Assembly: GCF_000714545.1 (NCBI RefSeq)
Contig: NZ_AUNB01000012.1
Location: 20,567-84,566 of the forward strand
From: Thioclava indica
GTDB taxonomy: Bacteria; Pseudomonadota; Alphaproteobacteria; Rhodobacterales; Rhodobacteraceae
Reading direction: 5' to 3'
Length of the DNA: 64,000 nucleotides
Shown here: positions 1 through 8,996 of the stretch, in pieces
Position numbering within the stretch: the first letter of the stretch is position 1
Layout of the letters: every line of letters begins with the position of its first letter
Notes under the pieces: generated by a model
What the model saw: the letters and a program-made list of their open reading frames with translations, nothing else
The model's database searches: none
What the model was told of the DNA's origin: nothing
Translations under genes and position numbers: made by a program

Positions 1-1
1 G

Positions 2-307
2 TTTTTGAAATTCGTCTGGTCGCATCGGCTGTTTTCTTACGCCGCGATTGCGATGGCGGCGGTGCCCAATGATCCCGACGATCCGCTGGCCTATCCACGC
101 GCGGATCAGGCCGCGCAGATCAATATCAATGCCGCCAAAAGCTTCAATCGCGGGCTGCGCTCGGTTTATTTCGCGCTGGCGACGCTGGCGTGGTTGCTGG
201 GGCCGCTGGCGCTGATCGCCACGACGGTGTTTACCACTGCGATGCTGTGGCGGCGCGAGTTTGCCTCGGAATCGCGCCGCGCTTTGCTGGATAACCAGCC
301 TGAATAA
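2..307 (+). CDS. DUF599 family membrane protein, C-terminal part (gene cut by window edge)
   Basis: The reading frame is open from the first bases and ends at 307, so only about the last 100 residues are present. The sequence (FLKFVW at the edge, then AVPNDPDDP, INAAKSFNRGLRS and a hydrophobic helix around FALATLAWLLGPLALIA) matches my memory of the C-terminal half of DUF599 proteins, which are about 220-240 residues with several membrane helices and no known function. The TTG at 5 could pass for a start, but the homology-like sequence runs into the edge, so I treat the gene as truncated by the window rather than broken. It converges on thiQ, 15 bases away, with no clear terminator between them. 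Confidence 0.7.
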   Translation, partial: FLKFVWSHRLFSYAAIAMAAVPNDPDDPLAYPRADQAAQININAAKSFNRGLRSVYFALATLAWLLGPLALIATTVFTTAMLWRREFASESRRALLDNQPE

Positions 308-322
308 GCGGCGCGCCTTTGC

Positions 323-1018
323 TCACGCGCCCAGATAGGCGCGCAGGCTGGGGGGCGGGTGATCAAGCAGGCTTTGCGTGTCTTGGGGCGGCAGCGCCAC
401 GCCATCGGCCACCAGAACGGTTTGTGGACACAGCGCGCGCGCATCCTCGGGATCGTGGCTGACCATCAAGACCGTGGTGCCTTGTTCCCGCGCGATCTGC
501 GCCACCAGCCCAAGCATTTCCGCCTTCAATGCCGGACCTAACGCGGCGAAGGGTTCATCGAGCAGCAGCATCGGACGCGCACGCAATAGGGCCCGCGCCA
601 GTGCCGCACGGCTTTGCTGACCGCCCGATAACTGGCCGGGTTTGCGCGCACCCATTCCCTCCAGCCCCGCCCGGATCAGCGCGGTTTCGATACGGGTGCG
701 GTCTGTTGCCGCGACCTTGCCAGCGGGGTTCAGCCCCAGCGCGAGATTGCGTGTGACGCTGAGATGGGGGAACAGGTTTTGATCCTGAAACAGGATCGAG
801 AGCGGGCGCGCACCGGGATCGGTTTGGGTGATGTCCTCGCCGCGCCACAAAACGCGGCCCTGCGTGGCGGCAAAGAACCCCGCAATCACCGAAAGCAGCG
901 TGGATTTGCCAGCGCCTGAGGGGCCGATCACGGCGACACGCGCCCCGGCAGGAATGGTTAGATCGGCGCTGAGGCGAAAATCGCCTTGTTCAATTATGAG
1001 GTTATCGAGGGTCAGCAT
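323..1018 (-). CDS. thiQ: Thiamine ABC transporter, ATP-binding subunit ThiQ
   Basis: This is the ATPase of the thiamine/TPP importer, acting at the cytoplasmic face of the inner membrane to drive uptake. All ABC motifs are visible in 231 residues: Walker A GPSGAGKST (32-40), Q-loop FQDQN (near 78), signature LSGGQQSR (130-137), Walker B LLLDEP (151-156) and switch histidine in MVSHDPEDA (near 188). The length is normal for ThiQ, which is shorter than most importer ATPases. It is the last gene of thiB-thiP-thiQ; its start overlaps the end of thiP by 17 bases. Specificity for thiamine comes from the neighbours and the upstream TPP riboswitch, not from the ATPase itself. Confidence 0.93.
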   Translation of the reverse strand: MLTLDNLIIEQGDFRLSADLTIPAGARVAVIGPSGAGKSTLLSVIAGFFAATQGRVLWRGEDITQTDPGARPLSILFQDQNLFPHLSVTRNLALGLNPAGKVAATDRTRIETALIRAGLEGMGARKPGQLSGGQQSRAALARALLRARPMLLLDEPFAALGPALKAEMLGLVAQIAREQGTTVLMVSHDPEDARALCPQTVLVADGVALPPQDTQSLLDHPPPSLRAYLGA

Positions 1019-2552
1019 AATGCCCCAATCGGTCGAGCGCCCAGAACAGCGCGAAGGTGAGGATCAGCAGCAGACTTGCCGCGCCCGCCGCCTGATCCAT
1101 GCGATATGATCCCATTAGTTGGAACAACGCCAGCGGCAGGGTGCGGGTCTGGCCATCGGAAAACAGCGTGATTACGCCCAGATCGCCCATTGAAAACGCC
1201 GCCGCCAGCCCGGCTGAAAACCCCAAGGGGCGGGCAAGACGGGGCAGCGTCAGCAGGCGCAATCGGGCGATCCCGCGCAAGTCCAGCGAGGACGCGAGCC
1301 GGTCGTAATCCGCCCGAAGCGTGCGAATTTCGGGCAGCAGGATGCGGGTGGCAAAGGGCACCGACAGCGCGGCATTGGTCAGCAAAACCATCGGCAGGGC
1401 GAGGCTGGTGGGGTTGATGAAAGGCCGTGCGATCAGGAATGCCCCCGTGCCCATCACCAGCGCCGAGGCGGTCATCGGCAGCATCGCCGTGATCTCTGCC
1501 CAGCGGTGACGGGTCGCGGCCAGCGCGAGGGGCAGCGCGACGATCAGCGTTGCAATCGTCGAGGCCAGCGCAATGATCAGCGAGGTCGCGGTGGCGCTCC
1601 AGATCATCGGTGGCAGGTTGCTCAGCGCGGGCAGCCCTCGGGCGAAAACTGCCCCGATCGGGGTGAGTAGAAAGGCGGCGGCAAGAGTGATCGCGGCTAC
1701 GTCCAACGCGGTATGCGCGGCACCGCCCGAGAGTTGCGCAATCGGCGCGAAGCTCCGGTCGTGGCCCGCGCCAAAGCTGGCGGGAAGCGTGACGCGCGCG
1801 GCGATTAGCAGGGCGGTGACCGAAATCGCGACCTGCACCAGCGCGAGGCTGGCCGCGCGGCCCATGTCGAAATCGAAGCGGAACGCCTGATAGATCGCGA
1901 GTTCCACCGTGGTCGCGCGCGGCCCGCCGCCCAGCGTCAGCGCGACCGCAAACGATGTCAGACACACCAGAAAAATCGCGAGAAACGCACCGGGCAGAAC
2001 GGCACGCAGCATCGGGCGTTCCAGCTGCCGCGCGGTTTGGGTGGGACCAAATCCAAGGCTGGCGGCAAGGCGGAAGCGCTCGGACGGAATCGCCTGCCAG
2101 CCATGCAGGATCATCCGCGTGGCCAGTGGCAGGTTGAAGAACACATGCGCCGTGATCACGCCTTGCGCGCCGTAAATCGAGAGCGGCTCGATCCCGAAAT
2201 GTGCCAGCGCTGCGTTGATGAACCCGCGCCGACCGAACACCGCGATCAAACCGAACACGGCCACGATCACCGGCAGGATAAAGGGCGCGCCCATCAGCGA
2301 GATCAGCAGATCGCGCCCGGCAAAGCGGCGACGATGCAGCGCGCGCGCCACCGGGATCGCCAGCGCGCAAGACAGCAACGCCGACAGCGCCGCCTGCCAC
2401 AGCGTAAAGCGGATCGCGGCCAGATCGCTGGTGCGCAACCCGCTTAATCCGCCTGCGCGGATCGCCACGGCCACCAGCGTGCCGATCACGAGCGCGGCCA
2501 GAACCGCGCCCGCAACCGCCGCCGGGGCTATTTCGCGAGCGCGCGCTGCCAT
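1002..2552 (-). CDS. thiP: Thiamine ABC transporter, permease subunit ThiP
   Basis: Inner-membrane channel of the thiamine importer. The 516-residue protein is a fused double permease: two related halves, each with about six hydrophobic helices and an EAA-type cytoplasmic loop (AASLGFGPTQTARQLERP near 165, and ASSLDLRGIARLRLLTLP near 415) that docks with ThiQ. This duplicated architecture is typical of ThiP and of ferric transporters. The start overlaps the end of thiB by 25 bases, so the two are probably translationally coupled. The ribosome site before the ATG at 2552 is weak (GAAGA). Transcription should come from the riboswitch-controlled promoter ahead of thiB. Confidence 0.93.
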   Translation of the reverse strand: MAARAREIAPAAVAGAVLAALVIGTLVAVAIRAGGLSGLRTSDLAAIRFTLWQAALSALLSCALAIPVARALHRRRFAGRDLLISLMGAPFILPVIVAVFGLIAVFGRRGFINAALAHFGIEPLSIYGAQGVITAHVFFNLPLATRMILHGWQAIPSERFRLAASLGFGPTQTARQLERPMLRAVLPGAFLAIFLVCLTSFAVALTLGGGPRATTVELAIYQAFRFDFDMGRAASLALVQVAISVTALLIAARVTLPASFGAGHDRSFAPIAQLSGGAAHTALDVAAITLAAAFLLTPIGAVFARGLPALSNLPPMIWSATATSLIIALASTIATLIVALPLALAATRHRWAEITAMLPMTASALVMGTGAFLIARPFINPTSLALPMVLLTNAALSVPFATRILLPEIRTLRADYDRLASSLDLRGIARLRLLTLPRLARPLGFSAGLAAAFSMGDLGVITLFSDGQTRTLPLALFQLMGSYRMDQAAGAASLLLILTFALFWALDRLGHYADPR

Positions 2553-3520
2553 TCTTCGAGCGCGGGGCCGCGCAGTTTTTCGGCCTCGTCTTCGGGTGTA
2601 TAAAGGGTCTTTTCGGGCATCGGCAGGTCTTGGAACACCTCGGGCAGTTGATCATGGGGCAGCTTGGCCGGGAAGGACCAGTTCGCCGTGACGATCATTT
2701 TTTGAAACTCGGGGCTCAGGATGTAATCCATGAACTCTTGCGCCAGTTTCGGGTGTTTCGACGTCTTGAGTTGGGCCGCCAGTTCGGGCGTGAAATAATG
2801 CCCTTCGGGGAAGATCGCGGCGACCTTGCTGTCATCGTCCTCGGCGATGATGTGATAGGCGGGCGAGGTGACGTAGCTTAGCACCATATCGGCCTCGCCA
2901 TCGGTGAACATCCCGTAAGCCTCGGACCAGCCGGGCGTCACGGTCAGGATTTTCGGCGCGAGTTTTTCCCAAGCGGCCTGCGCCTGATCGCCATAGATCG
3001 CCTTGACCCACAGCAGCAGCGACAACCCGGCTGCGGAGCTGCGCGGGTCTTCGATCACGATCTTATAGGCATCATCGGGGGCATCCAGCAGCTCGGCAAA
3101 GCTATGAGGCGGGTTTTTCAGCTTGGTCTTGTCATAGACAAAGGCCAGATCGGACCAATCGAAGGGCAGAAAAACCGGATCGTCCCATTTCACCGGCATG
3201 CTCAGATCCGAGGTGTCCTCGTTATGGGGCGCAAACAGGCCGGTGGCGCGCGCTTTGGCGGTGACATCGGTATTGAGCCCGATCACCACATCGGCCGAGG
3301 TTTTGTCGCCTTCCAGCATCACGCGGGGCAGCACATCGCCTGCGACGAATTTTAGATCGCATCCGCAGGTCGCCTCGAACCCCTTTTCAATCGCAGGGCC
3401 GGGACCCCATTCGCTGGTGAAATAATCAGGCGCGTAAACTGTGAGTACGGGCTTGTCCTGCGCAACCGCCAAAGTGGCGATCAGGCTCAGGGCTCCCGCA
3501 AGCATCAGGGTGGATTTCAT
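2528..3520 (-). CDS. thiB: Thiamine ABC transporter, periplasmic substrate-binding protein ThiB
   Basis: Periplasmic receptor that hands thiamine, TMP or TPP to ThiPQ. The 330-residue protein begins with a Sec signal peptide (residues about 1-20, cleavage after LAVA) and continues as a type-2 periplasmic binding fold with LTVYAPDYFTSEWGPGP at its start, GWSEAYGMFTDGEADMVLSY in the middle and NWSFPAKLPHDQLPEVF near the end. It is the first gene of the operon. A TPP riboswitch lies in its leader, which fixes the likely ligand. Excess intracellular TPP should shut the operon down. Confidence 0.93.
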   Translation of the reverse strand: MKSTLMLAGALSLIATLAVAQDKPVLTVYAPDYFTSEWGPGPAIEKGFEATCGCDLKFVAGDVLPRVMLEGDKTSADVVIGLNTDVTAKARATGLFAPHNEDTSDLSMPVKWDDPVFLPFDWSDLAFVYDKTKLKNPPHSFAELLDAPDDAYKIVIEDPRSSAAGLSLLLWVKAIYGDQAQAAWEKLAPKILTVTPGWSEAYGMFTDGEADMVLSYVTSPAYHIIAEDDDSKVAAIFPEGHYFTPELAAQLKTSKHPKLAQEFMDYILSPEFQKMIVTANWSFPAKLPHDQLPEVFQDLPMPEKTLYTPEDEAEKLRGPALEEWQRALAK

Positions 3521-3562
3521 GTCTCACTCCAAGGGCTTGCCGGGCGGAGTGGGGCCGGAATA

Positions 3563-3662
3563 TCCGACTACCTTCCCTCCGCCGGTCTTAACCGGTTCAG
3601 GTTCAACGGGTTCGCGCGTGTCGCATCTCAGCCGGTTTTCACCGGCACCCCGAGGTGGGGCG
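3563..3662 (-). promoter_or_regulatory. TPP riboswitch (THI element) controlling thiBPQ
   Basis: Read on the minus strand, the leader holds both conserved TPP-aptamer signatures: CGGGGTGCCGG then CTGAGA, and ACCCGTTGAACCTGAACCGG followed by a pairing TTAAGACCGG and the closing GGAGGGAAG. Their order and spacing match the Rfam TPP riboswitch. The aptamer ends about 45 bases before the thiB ATG at 3520 (ribosome site GGAGTGAGAC), which would suit control of translation start. I see no T-rich terminator in between. Confidence 0.95.
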
Positions 3663-3748
3663 GATCCTAGGATGGAAGGGCTGGCAGTGCAAGAGGTGCT
3701 GCGGCGGGGTATAGGATTCTCAAAGCGGGGATGCCGGAGGGGGCGATA

Positions 3749-4303
3749 ATGCGGACAGAGCGGGCGAAAATGGCGGCCGGCGAATGGTATTGCTGTCTTG
3801 ATGCGGAGCTTGAGGCGCTTAGGACCACGGCGCGGGCGGCGGTATATCAGCACAATAGCTTGCCACCTGAAGATCGCGGAGCGATTGCGCCGAAACTGAA
3901 ACAGCTACTGAACGCGGAGAACGCGATCGTCGAGGCGCCGTTTCACTGCGCCTATGGCATCAATATCGCGCTGGGCGATCAGGTCTATCTGAACGCGGGC
4001 TGCACCATTCTTGACTGCGCGCGTGTCACCATAGGCGATCAGTGTATGCTGGGCCCCAATGTTCAGATCTACTGCGCGGAGCATCATCACGACCCGATAA
4101 AGCGCAGCGTCGAGGGGCTGGAGCGCGCCCTGCCCGTGCGCATCGCAAAGCGTGCCTGGATCGGGGGCGGCGCGATCATCCTTGCCGGTGTCACAATCGG
4201 TGAAGGGGCTGTTGTTGGGGCCGGAAGCGTGGTGACCAGAGATGTCGCGCCAGGCGAAGTTGTCGTCGGTAATCCCGCCCGCCCTATCCAGCGGCAGGGC
4301 TGA
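3749..4303 (+). CDS. maa: Maltose/galactoside-type sugar O-acetyltransferase (hexapeptide repeat)
   Basis: Cytoplasmic acetyl-CoA-dependent transferase of the LacA/Maa/NodL family. The N-terminus RTERAKMAAGEWY is the characteristic Maa/NodL cap motif. Residues about 60-180 form the left-handed beta-helix, with hexapeptide repeats such as IGDQCMLGPNVQIY and VTIGEGAVVGAGSVV, and the catalytic histidine lies in AEHHHDP. I start at 3749 rather than the in-frame ATG at 3731, because GGAGGGGG sits 7 bases upstream and MRTERAKM aligns with family starts; this gives 184 residues. The natural acceptor is unknown. The gene stands alone between the thi riboswitch and aroC. Confidence 0.85.
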   Translation: MRTERAKMAAGEWYCCLDAELEALRTTARAAVYQHNSLPPEDRGAIAPKLKQLLNAENAIVEAPFHCAYGINIALGDQVYLNAGCTILDCARVTIGDQCMLGPNVQIYCAEHHHDPIKRSVEGLERALPVRIAKRAWIGGGAIILAGVTIGEGAVVGAGSVVTRDVAPGEVVVGNPARPIQRQG

Positions 4304-4540
4304 CATGCCGCACAAGGGCAGTAACGCGGGCAGCATCGCGCGGGCGCGCCGCAGGCCCAGCTTGCAAGCGCCTTGCGCAAGATCCGTCGGGCGTCGTAAA
4401 GATGCACGACTATCTGGCAGCCTTTCGGTTTGATTGTCTTTACGTGGTGTCTGCCCTTTGCGCGTCATTGCATCCGCGTTGCCTCGGGGCGGCCGAATTG
4501 CTAAGCCAAAGGTCGAAATCCCTGAGGAGGCTGCACGCCT

Positions 4541-5641
4541 ATGTCGTTCAACAGCTTTGGTCACCTGTTCCGCGTCACCACTTGGGGCGAAAGCCACGGG
4601 CCTGCCCTTGGCGCGACGGTTGATGGCTGCCCGCCCGGCATCGCGATCGACGAGGCATTCATCCAGCAGTTTCTGGATCGCCGCCGTCCCGGCCAAAGCA
4701 AAGAGACCACGCAGCGCAAGGAACCTGACGCGGTGCGCATCCTGTCTGGCACGTTTGAGGGGCGCACAACTGGCACGCCGATCCAGGTGGTGATCGAGAA
4801 CACCAATCAGCGATCCAAGGATTACGGCGAGATCGCGCAGCAGTTCCGCCCCGGCCATGCCGACATCACCTATCACCAGAAATACGGCGTGCGCGATTAT
4901 CGCGGCGGCGGGCGTTCCAGCGCGCGCGAAACCGCGGCACGGGTGGCGGCGGGGGGCGTGGCGCAGGCCGCGCTGGCGCAACTGGTGCCCGATCTGAAAA
5001 TCTACGGCTACATGGTGCAGATGGGGGCCAAGCAGATCAACCGCGCCCGCTTTGATCGCGAGCAGATCCTGCAAAACCCGTTCTTCCTTCCCGACGCACT
5101 CGCGGTTGATGAATGGGCCGATTACCTCGCCGCGATCCGCAAGGGGCAAAATTCTGTCGGCGCCGCGATTGAGGTCGTGGCCGAGGGCTGCCCGGCCGGC
5201 CTCGGCGCGCCGGTTTACGCCAAGATGGACACCGAACTGGCCGCTGCGATGATGTCGATCAACGCCGTCAAAGGCGTTGAGATTGGCGAGGGCATGGCCG
5301 CAGCGGCGCTGACGGGCGTGGACAATGCCGATGAGATGGTGATGGGGCCCGATGGGGTGGAATACCTGTCCAACCACGCGGGCGGTATCTTGGGCGGCAT
5401 CACCACCGGCCAGCCGATCACCGTGCGGTTTGCCGTTAAACCGACCAGCTCGATCCTGACGCCGCGCCGCTCGGTCAACACGCGGGGCGAAGAGGTTGAG
5501 GTGATCACCAAGGGCCGTCACGACCCTTGCGTTGGTATCCGCGCCGTGCCCGTAGCCGAGGCGATGATGGCCTGCGTAATCCTTGATCAATTGCTGATGG
5601 ATCGCGGGCAAACCGGCGGCGCGCGCGGTGTAATCGGCTAA
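4541..5641 (+). CDS. aroC: Chorismate synthase AroC
   Basis: Last enzyme of the shikimate pathway: converts EPSP to chorismate using reduced FMN. The 366-residue length is typical. Family signatures visible are [10 protein letters not shown] near the N-terminus, [20 protein letters not shown] in the FMN/EPSP site, GGITTGQPI, and the C-terminal [18 protein letters not shown] strong ribosome site (GAGGAGG) precedes the ATG. The 237 bases upstream carry no gene I can support and presumably hold its promoter. It is a single-gene unit here. Confidence 0.97.
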   Translation: MSFNSFGHLFRVTTWGESHGPALGATVDGCPPGIAIDEAFIQQFLDRRRPGQSKETTQRKEPDAVRILSGTFEGRTTGTPIQVVIENTNQRSKDYGEIAQQFRPGHADITYHQKYGVRDYRGGGRSSARETAARVAAGGVAQAALAQLVPDLKIYGYMVQMGAKQINRARFDREQILQNPFFLPDALAVDEWADYLAAIRKGQNSVGAAIEVVAEGCPAGLGAPVYAKMDTELAAAMMSINAVKGVEIGEGMAAAALTGVDNADEMVMGPDGVEYLSNHAGGILGGITTGQPITVRFAVKPTSSILTPRRSVNTRGEEVEVITKGRHDPCVGIRAVPVAEAMMACVILDQLLMDRGQTGGARGVIG

Positions 5642-5745
5642 ACATGGCCGTTACACTGCCCTGACTCGGGACGTTTCACGATAGTGTGGAACCTTTCCGA
5701 CCGTTCGCCGATTGCCTATCCAACGAGACGAGAACAGGGACAGCC

Positions 5746-6522
5746 ATGCGCTTTTTGATCGATGTTCAGATGCATTACAGCTTTCCCTGCCCGAACACGG
5801 TCGCGCTGGCGGTCGAGGCGGCGCAAATTCCCGGGCAACGCATCAGCAACGCAACGATGAATCTCGGATATTCCGAGGTGTTTCGCATCGCTGCCGATAG
5901 CGATGTCGGGGAACGTATCTGGGCGCGGGTGCCGGGAAACGAAATGTGGTTGCAGTATCATGCAGAGATTGACGTTACGCGCGATCCCGTGTCGCTGCAT
6001 GGTTTGCGCGCGATGCCCCTGCATGAGATCACAGCCGAGGCCGCGCCCTATTTGCGCCCCTCGCGCTATTGCCAGTCCGACAAGTTCATTTCTTTCGTGA
6101 ACAAACGGTTTGGCCATCTGGAAGGGGGCAGCAAGGTCGCCGCCATTCGCGACTGGATCGAGTCGAATTTGTCCTATGTTCCGGGCAGTTCGGATTCCGA
6201 CACCAATGTGCTTGAGACCTTCGCAGGGCGTCAGGGCGTATGTCGCGATTATGCGCATTTGCTGTGCACGATGGTGCGCGCGGCGCAAATTCCGGCGCGC
6301 GCGGTCTCGGCCTATGGGCCTGATGTGACGCCGCAGGATTTCCACGCGGTGGCCGAGGTTTGGTTGGACGGCGCTTGGCATCTTGTTGATGCGACCGGCA
6401 TGTGCAGCGCTGATGCGATGGCCGTGATTGTTGTGGGCCGCGACGCCTATGACATTGCCTTCATGGAATCCCAAGCACCGGCCAATCTGATCTGGCAGAC
6501 GGTCTCGGTCCAGCGCTGTTAA
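5746..6522 (+). CDS. Transglutaminase-like domain protein
   Basis: Predicted cytoplasmic papain-fold protein of 258 residues. The transglutaminase core is complete: Cys in GVCRDYAHLLC, His in FHAVAEVW and Asp in LVDATG. The N-terminal region (MRFLIDVQMHYSFPC onward) is the beta-rich domain usual for this bacterial family. I chose the ATG at 5746 because the upstream in-frame codons read as unrelated leader. A second, clearly different transglutaminase (16423-17235) lies in the Anbu operon. This one is alone, followed by a terminator. Such proteins may be proteases or amide-bond enzymes; the substrate is unknown. Confidence 0.8.
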   Translation: MRFLIDVQMHYSFPCPNTVALAVEAAQIPGQRISNATMNLGYSEVFRIAADSDVGERIWARVPGNEMWLQYHAEIDVTRDPVSLHGLRAMPLHEITAEAAPYLRPSRYCQSDKFISFVNKRFGHLEGGSKVAAIRDWIESNLSYVPGSSDSDTNVLETFAGRQGVCRDYAHLLCTMVRAAQIPARAVSAYGPDVTPQDFHAVAEVWLDGAWHLVDATGMCSADAMAVIVVGRDAYDIAFMESQAPANLIWQTVSVQRC

Positions 6523-6546
6523 GGCGCGCGGTGCCGTTTGGAATGT

Positions 6547-6581
6547 GAAAAAGGCCGCTCTCGACACGAGCGACCTTTTTG
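6547..6581. terminator. Bidirectional intrinsic terminator between the transglutaminase gene and ubiK
   Basis: AAAAAGGCCGCTC and GAGCGACCTTTTT form a near-perfect stem around a short loop, with an A-tract on one side and a T-tract on the other, so it can end transcription from both converging genes. Confidence 0.8.
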
Positions 6582-6601
6582 CTTCAATCTCGCAGACCGC
6601 T

Positions 6602-6877
6602 TTACGCGTCAGGTTTGGCCTTTTTCGCGGCGGGCTTTTTCGCCCCTTCCATCGCATCAAGCCGCGCCTTAAGCGCCTCGTTTTCCTCGCGCGCTTTTTG
6701 CGCCATCGCGCGCACCGCGTCGAATTCTTCGCGGGTGACGAAATCACGATCCGCCAGCCAGCGGTCCATCCACGATTTCATCGCGGTTTCGGCCTCGTCC
6801 TTGGCACCTTGGGCCACGCCCATCGCGTTGGTCATCAGCTTGGACATTTCGTCGAAAATCTTGTTTGGCGGTTGCAT
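6602..6877 (-). CDS. ubiK: UbiK/YqiC-type ubiquinone biosynthesis accessory factor (BMFP domain)
   Basis: Small protein of 91 residues that in Enterobacteria supports aerobic ubiquinone synthesis with UbiJ. It matches the BMFP/YqiC family: PPNKIFDEMSKLM N-terminal amphipathic segment, DFVTREEFDAVRAMAQKAREEN coiled coil from about 45 to 80, and a basic Ala/Lys tail (AKKPAAKKAKPDA). I moved the start to 6877, where GAGGGG lies 6 bases upstream of ATG CAA CCG; the longer frame reads through an implausible leader. It is divergent from lgt. Assignment of the UbiK role is by family. Confidence 0.8.
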   Translation of the reverse strand: MQPPNKIFDEMSKLMTNAMGVAQGAKDEAETAMKSWMDRWLADRDFVTREEFDAVRAMAQKAREENEALKARLDAMEGAKKPAAKKAKPDA

Positions 6878-7001
6878 GGGCATCCCCTCGCGTGAACGTA
6901 ATCGGTTAAGGCCTATATGGGCCGCGCGAGGCCGGGGTGCAAGGTTGACTTCCCGCACGCGGCAAGGCTTTCTCGCCGCGCATCATCCCGAGGAGACCGC
7001 A

Positions 7002-7907
7002 TTGCTGCCCCTTGCCATTCCCTTTCCGCAATTCGATCCGGTCGCGTTGACCATCCCGTTCGTGGGCCTGCCGATCCGCTGGTATGCGCTGGCCTATATC
7101 ACGGGGCTGGTGCTGGGCTGGCGGATCATCGTGGCGCTGATGAAGCGCCCCGGTTTGTGGCCAAACAACGCAGCCCCGATGGCACCGGGCAAGGTCGAAG
7201 ACCTGCTGACGGCGGTGATTTTGGGCGTGGTGCTGGGCGGGCGTCTGGGCTTTGTGCTGTTTTATGAACCGGCGTGGTATCTCGCGCATCCACTTGATGT
7301 GCTTAAGGTCTGGCAGGGCGGCATGTCGTTTCACGGCGGGTTTCTGGGCACGCTGGTGGCGGGTTGGTGGTTCGCGCGCCGCCATGATGTGCCTAAGCTG
7401 CAACTGGCTGATGCGATGGCTTTGGTCGCGCCAATCGGGCTGTTTCTGGGGCGGATCGCGAATTTCATCAAGCCCGAGCTGTGGGGCCGCCCGACCGATG
7501 TGCCTTGGGGCGTGATCTTTCCGGGTGAGGCGGCGCAAACCTGTCTGGGGCTTGCCGGGCAGGTCGACGGAACCTGCGCCCGCCATCCCTCGCAATTGTA
7601 TGAGGCGGGGCTCGAGGGCCTTGTTCTGGGCCTGATCCTGTGGGGGATGATGCGCTTTGCCCGCTCGCTGAAACGCCCCGGTCTGAGCCTTGGAATTTTC
7701 CTGACGGGCTACGGCAGCGCGCGCGCGTTCGTCGAACTATTCCGCCAAGGCGATCCGCAATTCGTCACCCTTGGAAACCCCTATGGCCATGTGATCCGCT
7801 TCACCGATGGGCTAGGGCTGACGATGGGGCAGGTGCTGTCGATCCCGATGATCTTGGTCGGGCTGTTCTTTATCATCCGCGCGATGCGTGCGCCCAAGGC
7901 GCTATGA
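7002..7907 (+). CDS. lgt: Prolipoprotein diacylglyceryl transferase Lgt
   Basis: Inner-membrane enzyme that moves diacylglycerol from phosphatidylglycerol to the lipobox cysteine of prolipoproteins. It is polytopic, with the Lgt signatures RWYALAYITGLVLGWR, GGMSFHGGFLG, the GRIANFIKPELWGRP motif and RHPSQLYEAGLEG. I use TTG at 7002 as the start: GAGGAG is 7 bases upstream and LPLAIPFPQFDPV matches family N-termini, giving 301 residues. Its stop overlaps the next start (ATGA). Lipoprotein genes in the window (entericidin-like, 45386) are likely clients. Confidence 0.95.
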   Translation: MLPLAIPFPQFDPVALTIPFVGLPIRWYALAYITGLVLGWRIIVALMKRPGLWPNNAAPMAPGKVEDLLTAVILGVVLGGRLGFVLFYEPAWYLAHPLDVLKVWQGGMSFHGGFLGTLVAGWWFARRHDVPKLQLADAMALVAPIGLFLGRIANFIKPELWGRPTDVPWGVIFPGEAAQTCLGLAGQVDGTCARHPSQLYEAGLEGLVLGLILWGMMRFARSLKRPGLSLGIFLTGYGSARAFVELFRQGDPQFVTLGNPYGHVIRFTDGLGLTMGQVLSIPMILVGLFFIIRAMRAPKAL

Positions 7908-8980
7908 CCCCGCTCGGGCGGCTTCTGGGGGGGCAGATCGCTGCCGAGGGCCCGATGCGGCTGGACCGCTATATGGGGGCCTGTCTGCTGCATCCCGCGC
8001 ATGGCTACTACGCCACGCGCGATCCGTTCGGGACTGCTGGCGATTTCATCACCGCGCCCGAGATCAGCCAGATGTTTGGCGAGATGATCGGGCTGGCCTT
8101 GGCGCAGGCTTGGGTCGATCAGGGGCGCCCAACGCCGTTCACGCTGGCCGAGGCCGGGCCGGGGCGCGGCACATTGATGGCCGATATGGTGCGCGCGATG
8201 CGGGCTGTTCCGGGGATGCTCGCGGCGGCGCAGATCCATCTGATCGAAGCCTCGCAAACCCTGCGCGACATCCAGCGTCAGACATTGGCGGGGCATGAGG
8301 TGACGTGGCATGACAGCCTTGCCGCGCTGCCCGATCAACCGGTGTTTCTGGTCGCGAATGAATTTCTCGACGCGCTGCCGATCCGGCAGTTTCAGCGTGT
8401 CGAAGCGGGTTGGTCAGAACGCCAAGTCGGGCTTGCACCAGATGGCGCGTTGCTGGCAGGCCTTGCGCCACCGACACGGCTGGCCGCGCTTGAGGGGCGC
8501 ATCGGCGACACCAAACCCGGCGATGTCGTGGAAACCTGCGCGCCTGCCGTGGCATTTGCTAGCGATCTGGGAACGCGGATCGCAGCCCATGGCGGCGCGG
8601 CAATCCTGATTGATTACGGCAATTGGCACAGCTTGGGCGATACGTTCCAAGCCCTGCGCGCCCATCAGCCCGTCGATCCCTTTGCCACCCCCGGCGAGGC
8701 CGATCTGACCGCCCATGTCGATTTCGAACCGCTCGCTCAGGCCGCCCGCGCAGCAGGGGCGCAGCCAAGCGCGATGACCGCGCAAGGCGTGCTGCTTGAA
8801 CGTCTGGGGATTACCGCGCGTGCGCAAACTTTGGCGCAAGCGATGACCGGCCAAGCCCTTGAGGCCCATATCGCCGCGCATCGCCGCTTGACCCATCCGG
8901 CGGAAATGGGTCACCTATTCCAAACGCTGGCGATTGTGCCGCAAGCTGCGGCGCTGCCGCCGGGTTTTGATGCGCCCTGA
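7904..8980 (+). CDS. MidA/NDUFAF7-type SAM-dependent methyltransferase
   Basis: 358-residue protein of the SAM-MT family related to mitochondrial NDUFAF7, which methylates an arginine of a complex I subunit during assembly. Seen: HPAHGYYATRDPFGTAGDFITAPEISQMFGE split by family convention, the SAM-binding EAGPGRGTLM, and ANEFLDALPIRQF. The ATG at 7904 overlaps the lgt stop by 4 bases, giving a coupled lgt-midA-pgeF unit. The bacterial target is not proven in general; complex I assembly is an inference from the mitochondrial relative. Confidence 0.88.
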   Translation: MTPLGRLLGGQIAAEGPMRLDRYMGACLLHPAHGYYATRDPFGTAGDFITAPEISQMFGEMIGLALAQAWVDQGRPTPFTLAEAGPGRGTLMADMVRAMRAVPGMLAAAQIHLIEASQTLRDIQRQTLAGHEVTWHDSLAALPDQPVFLVANEFLDALPIRQFQRVEAGWSERQVGLAPDGALLAGLAPPTRLAALEGRIGDTKPGDVVETCAPAVAFASDLGTRIAAHGGAAILIDYGNWHSLGDTFQALRAHQPVDPFATPGEADLTAHVDFEPLAQAARAAGAQPSAMTAQGVLLERLGITARAQTLAQAMTGQALEAHIAAHRRLTHPAEMGHLFQTLAIVPQAAALPPGFDAP

Positions 8981-8996
8981 TTGGCAAGGAAATGCG

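Noticed and set aside
6579..7001. Long upstream extension of lgt
   Set aside because: The frame is open through the antisense of ubiK, but Lgt starts at LLPLAIPF with a proper ribosome site before TTG 7002; the extension is chance.
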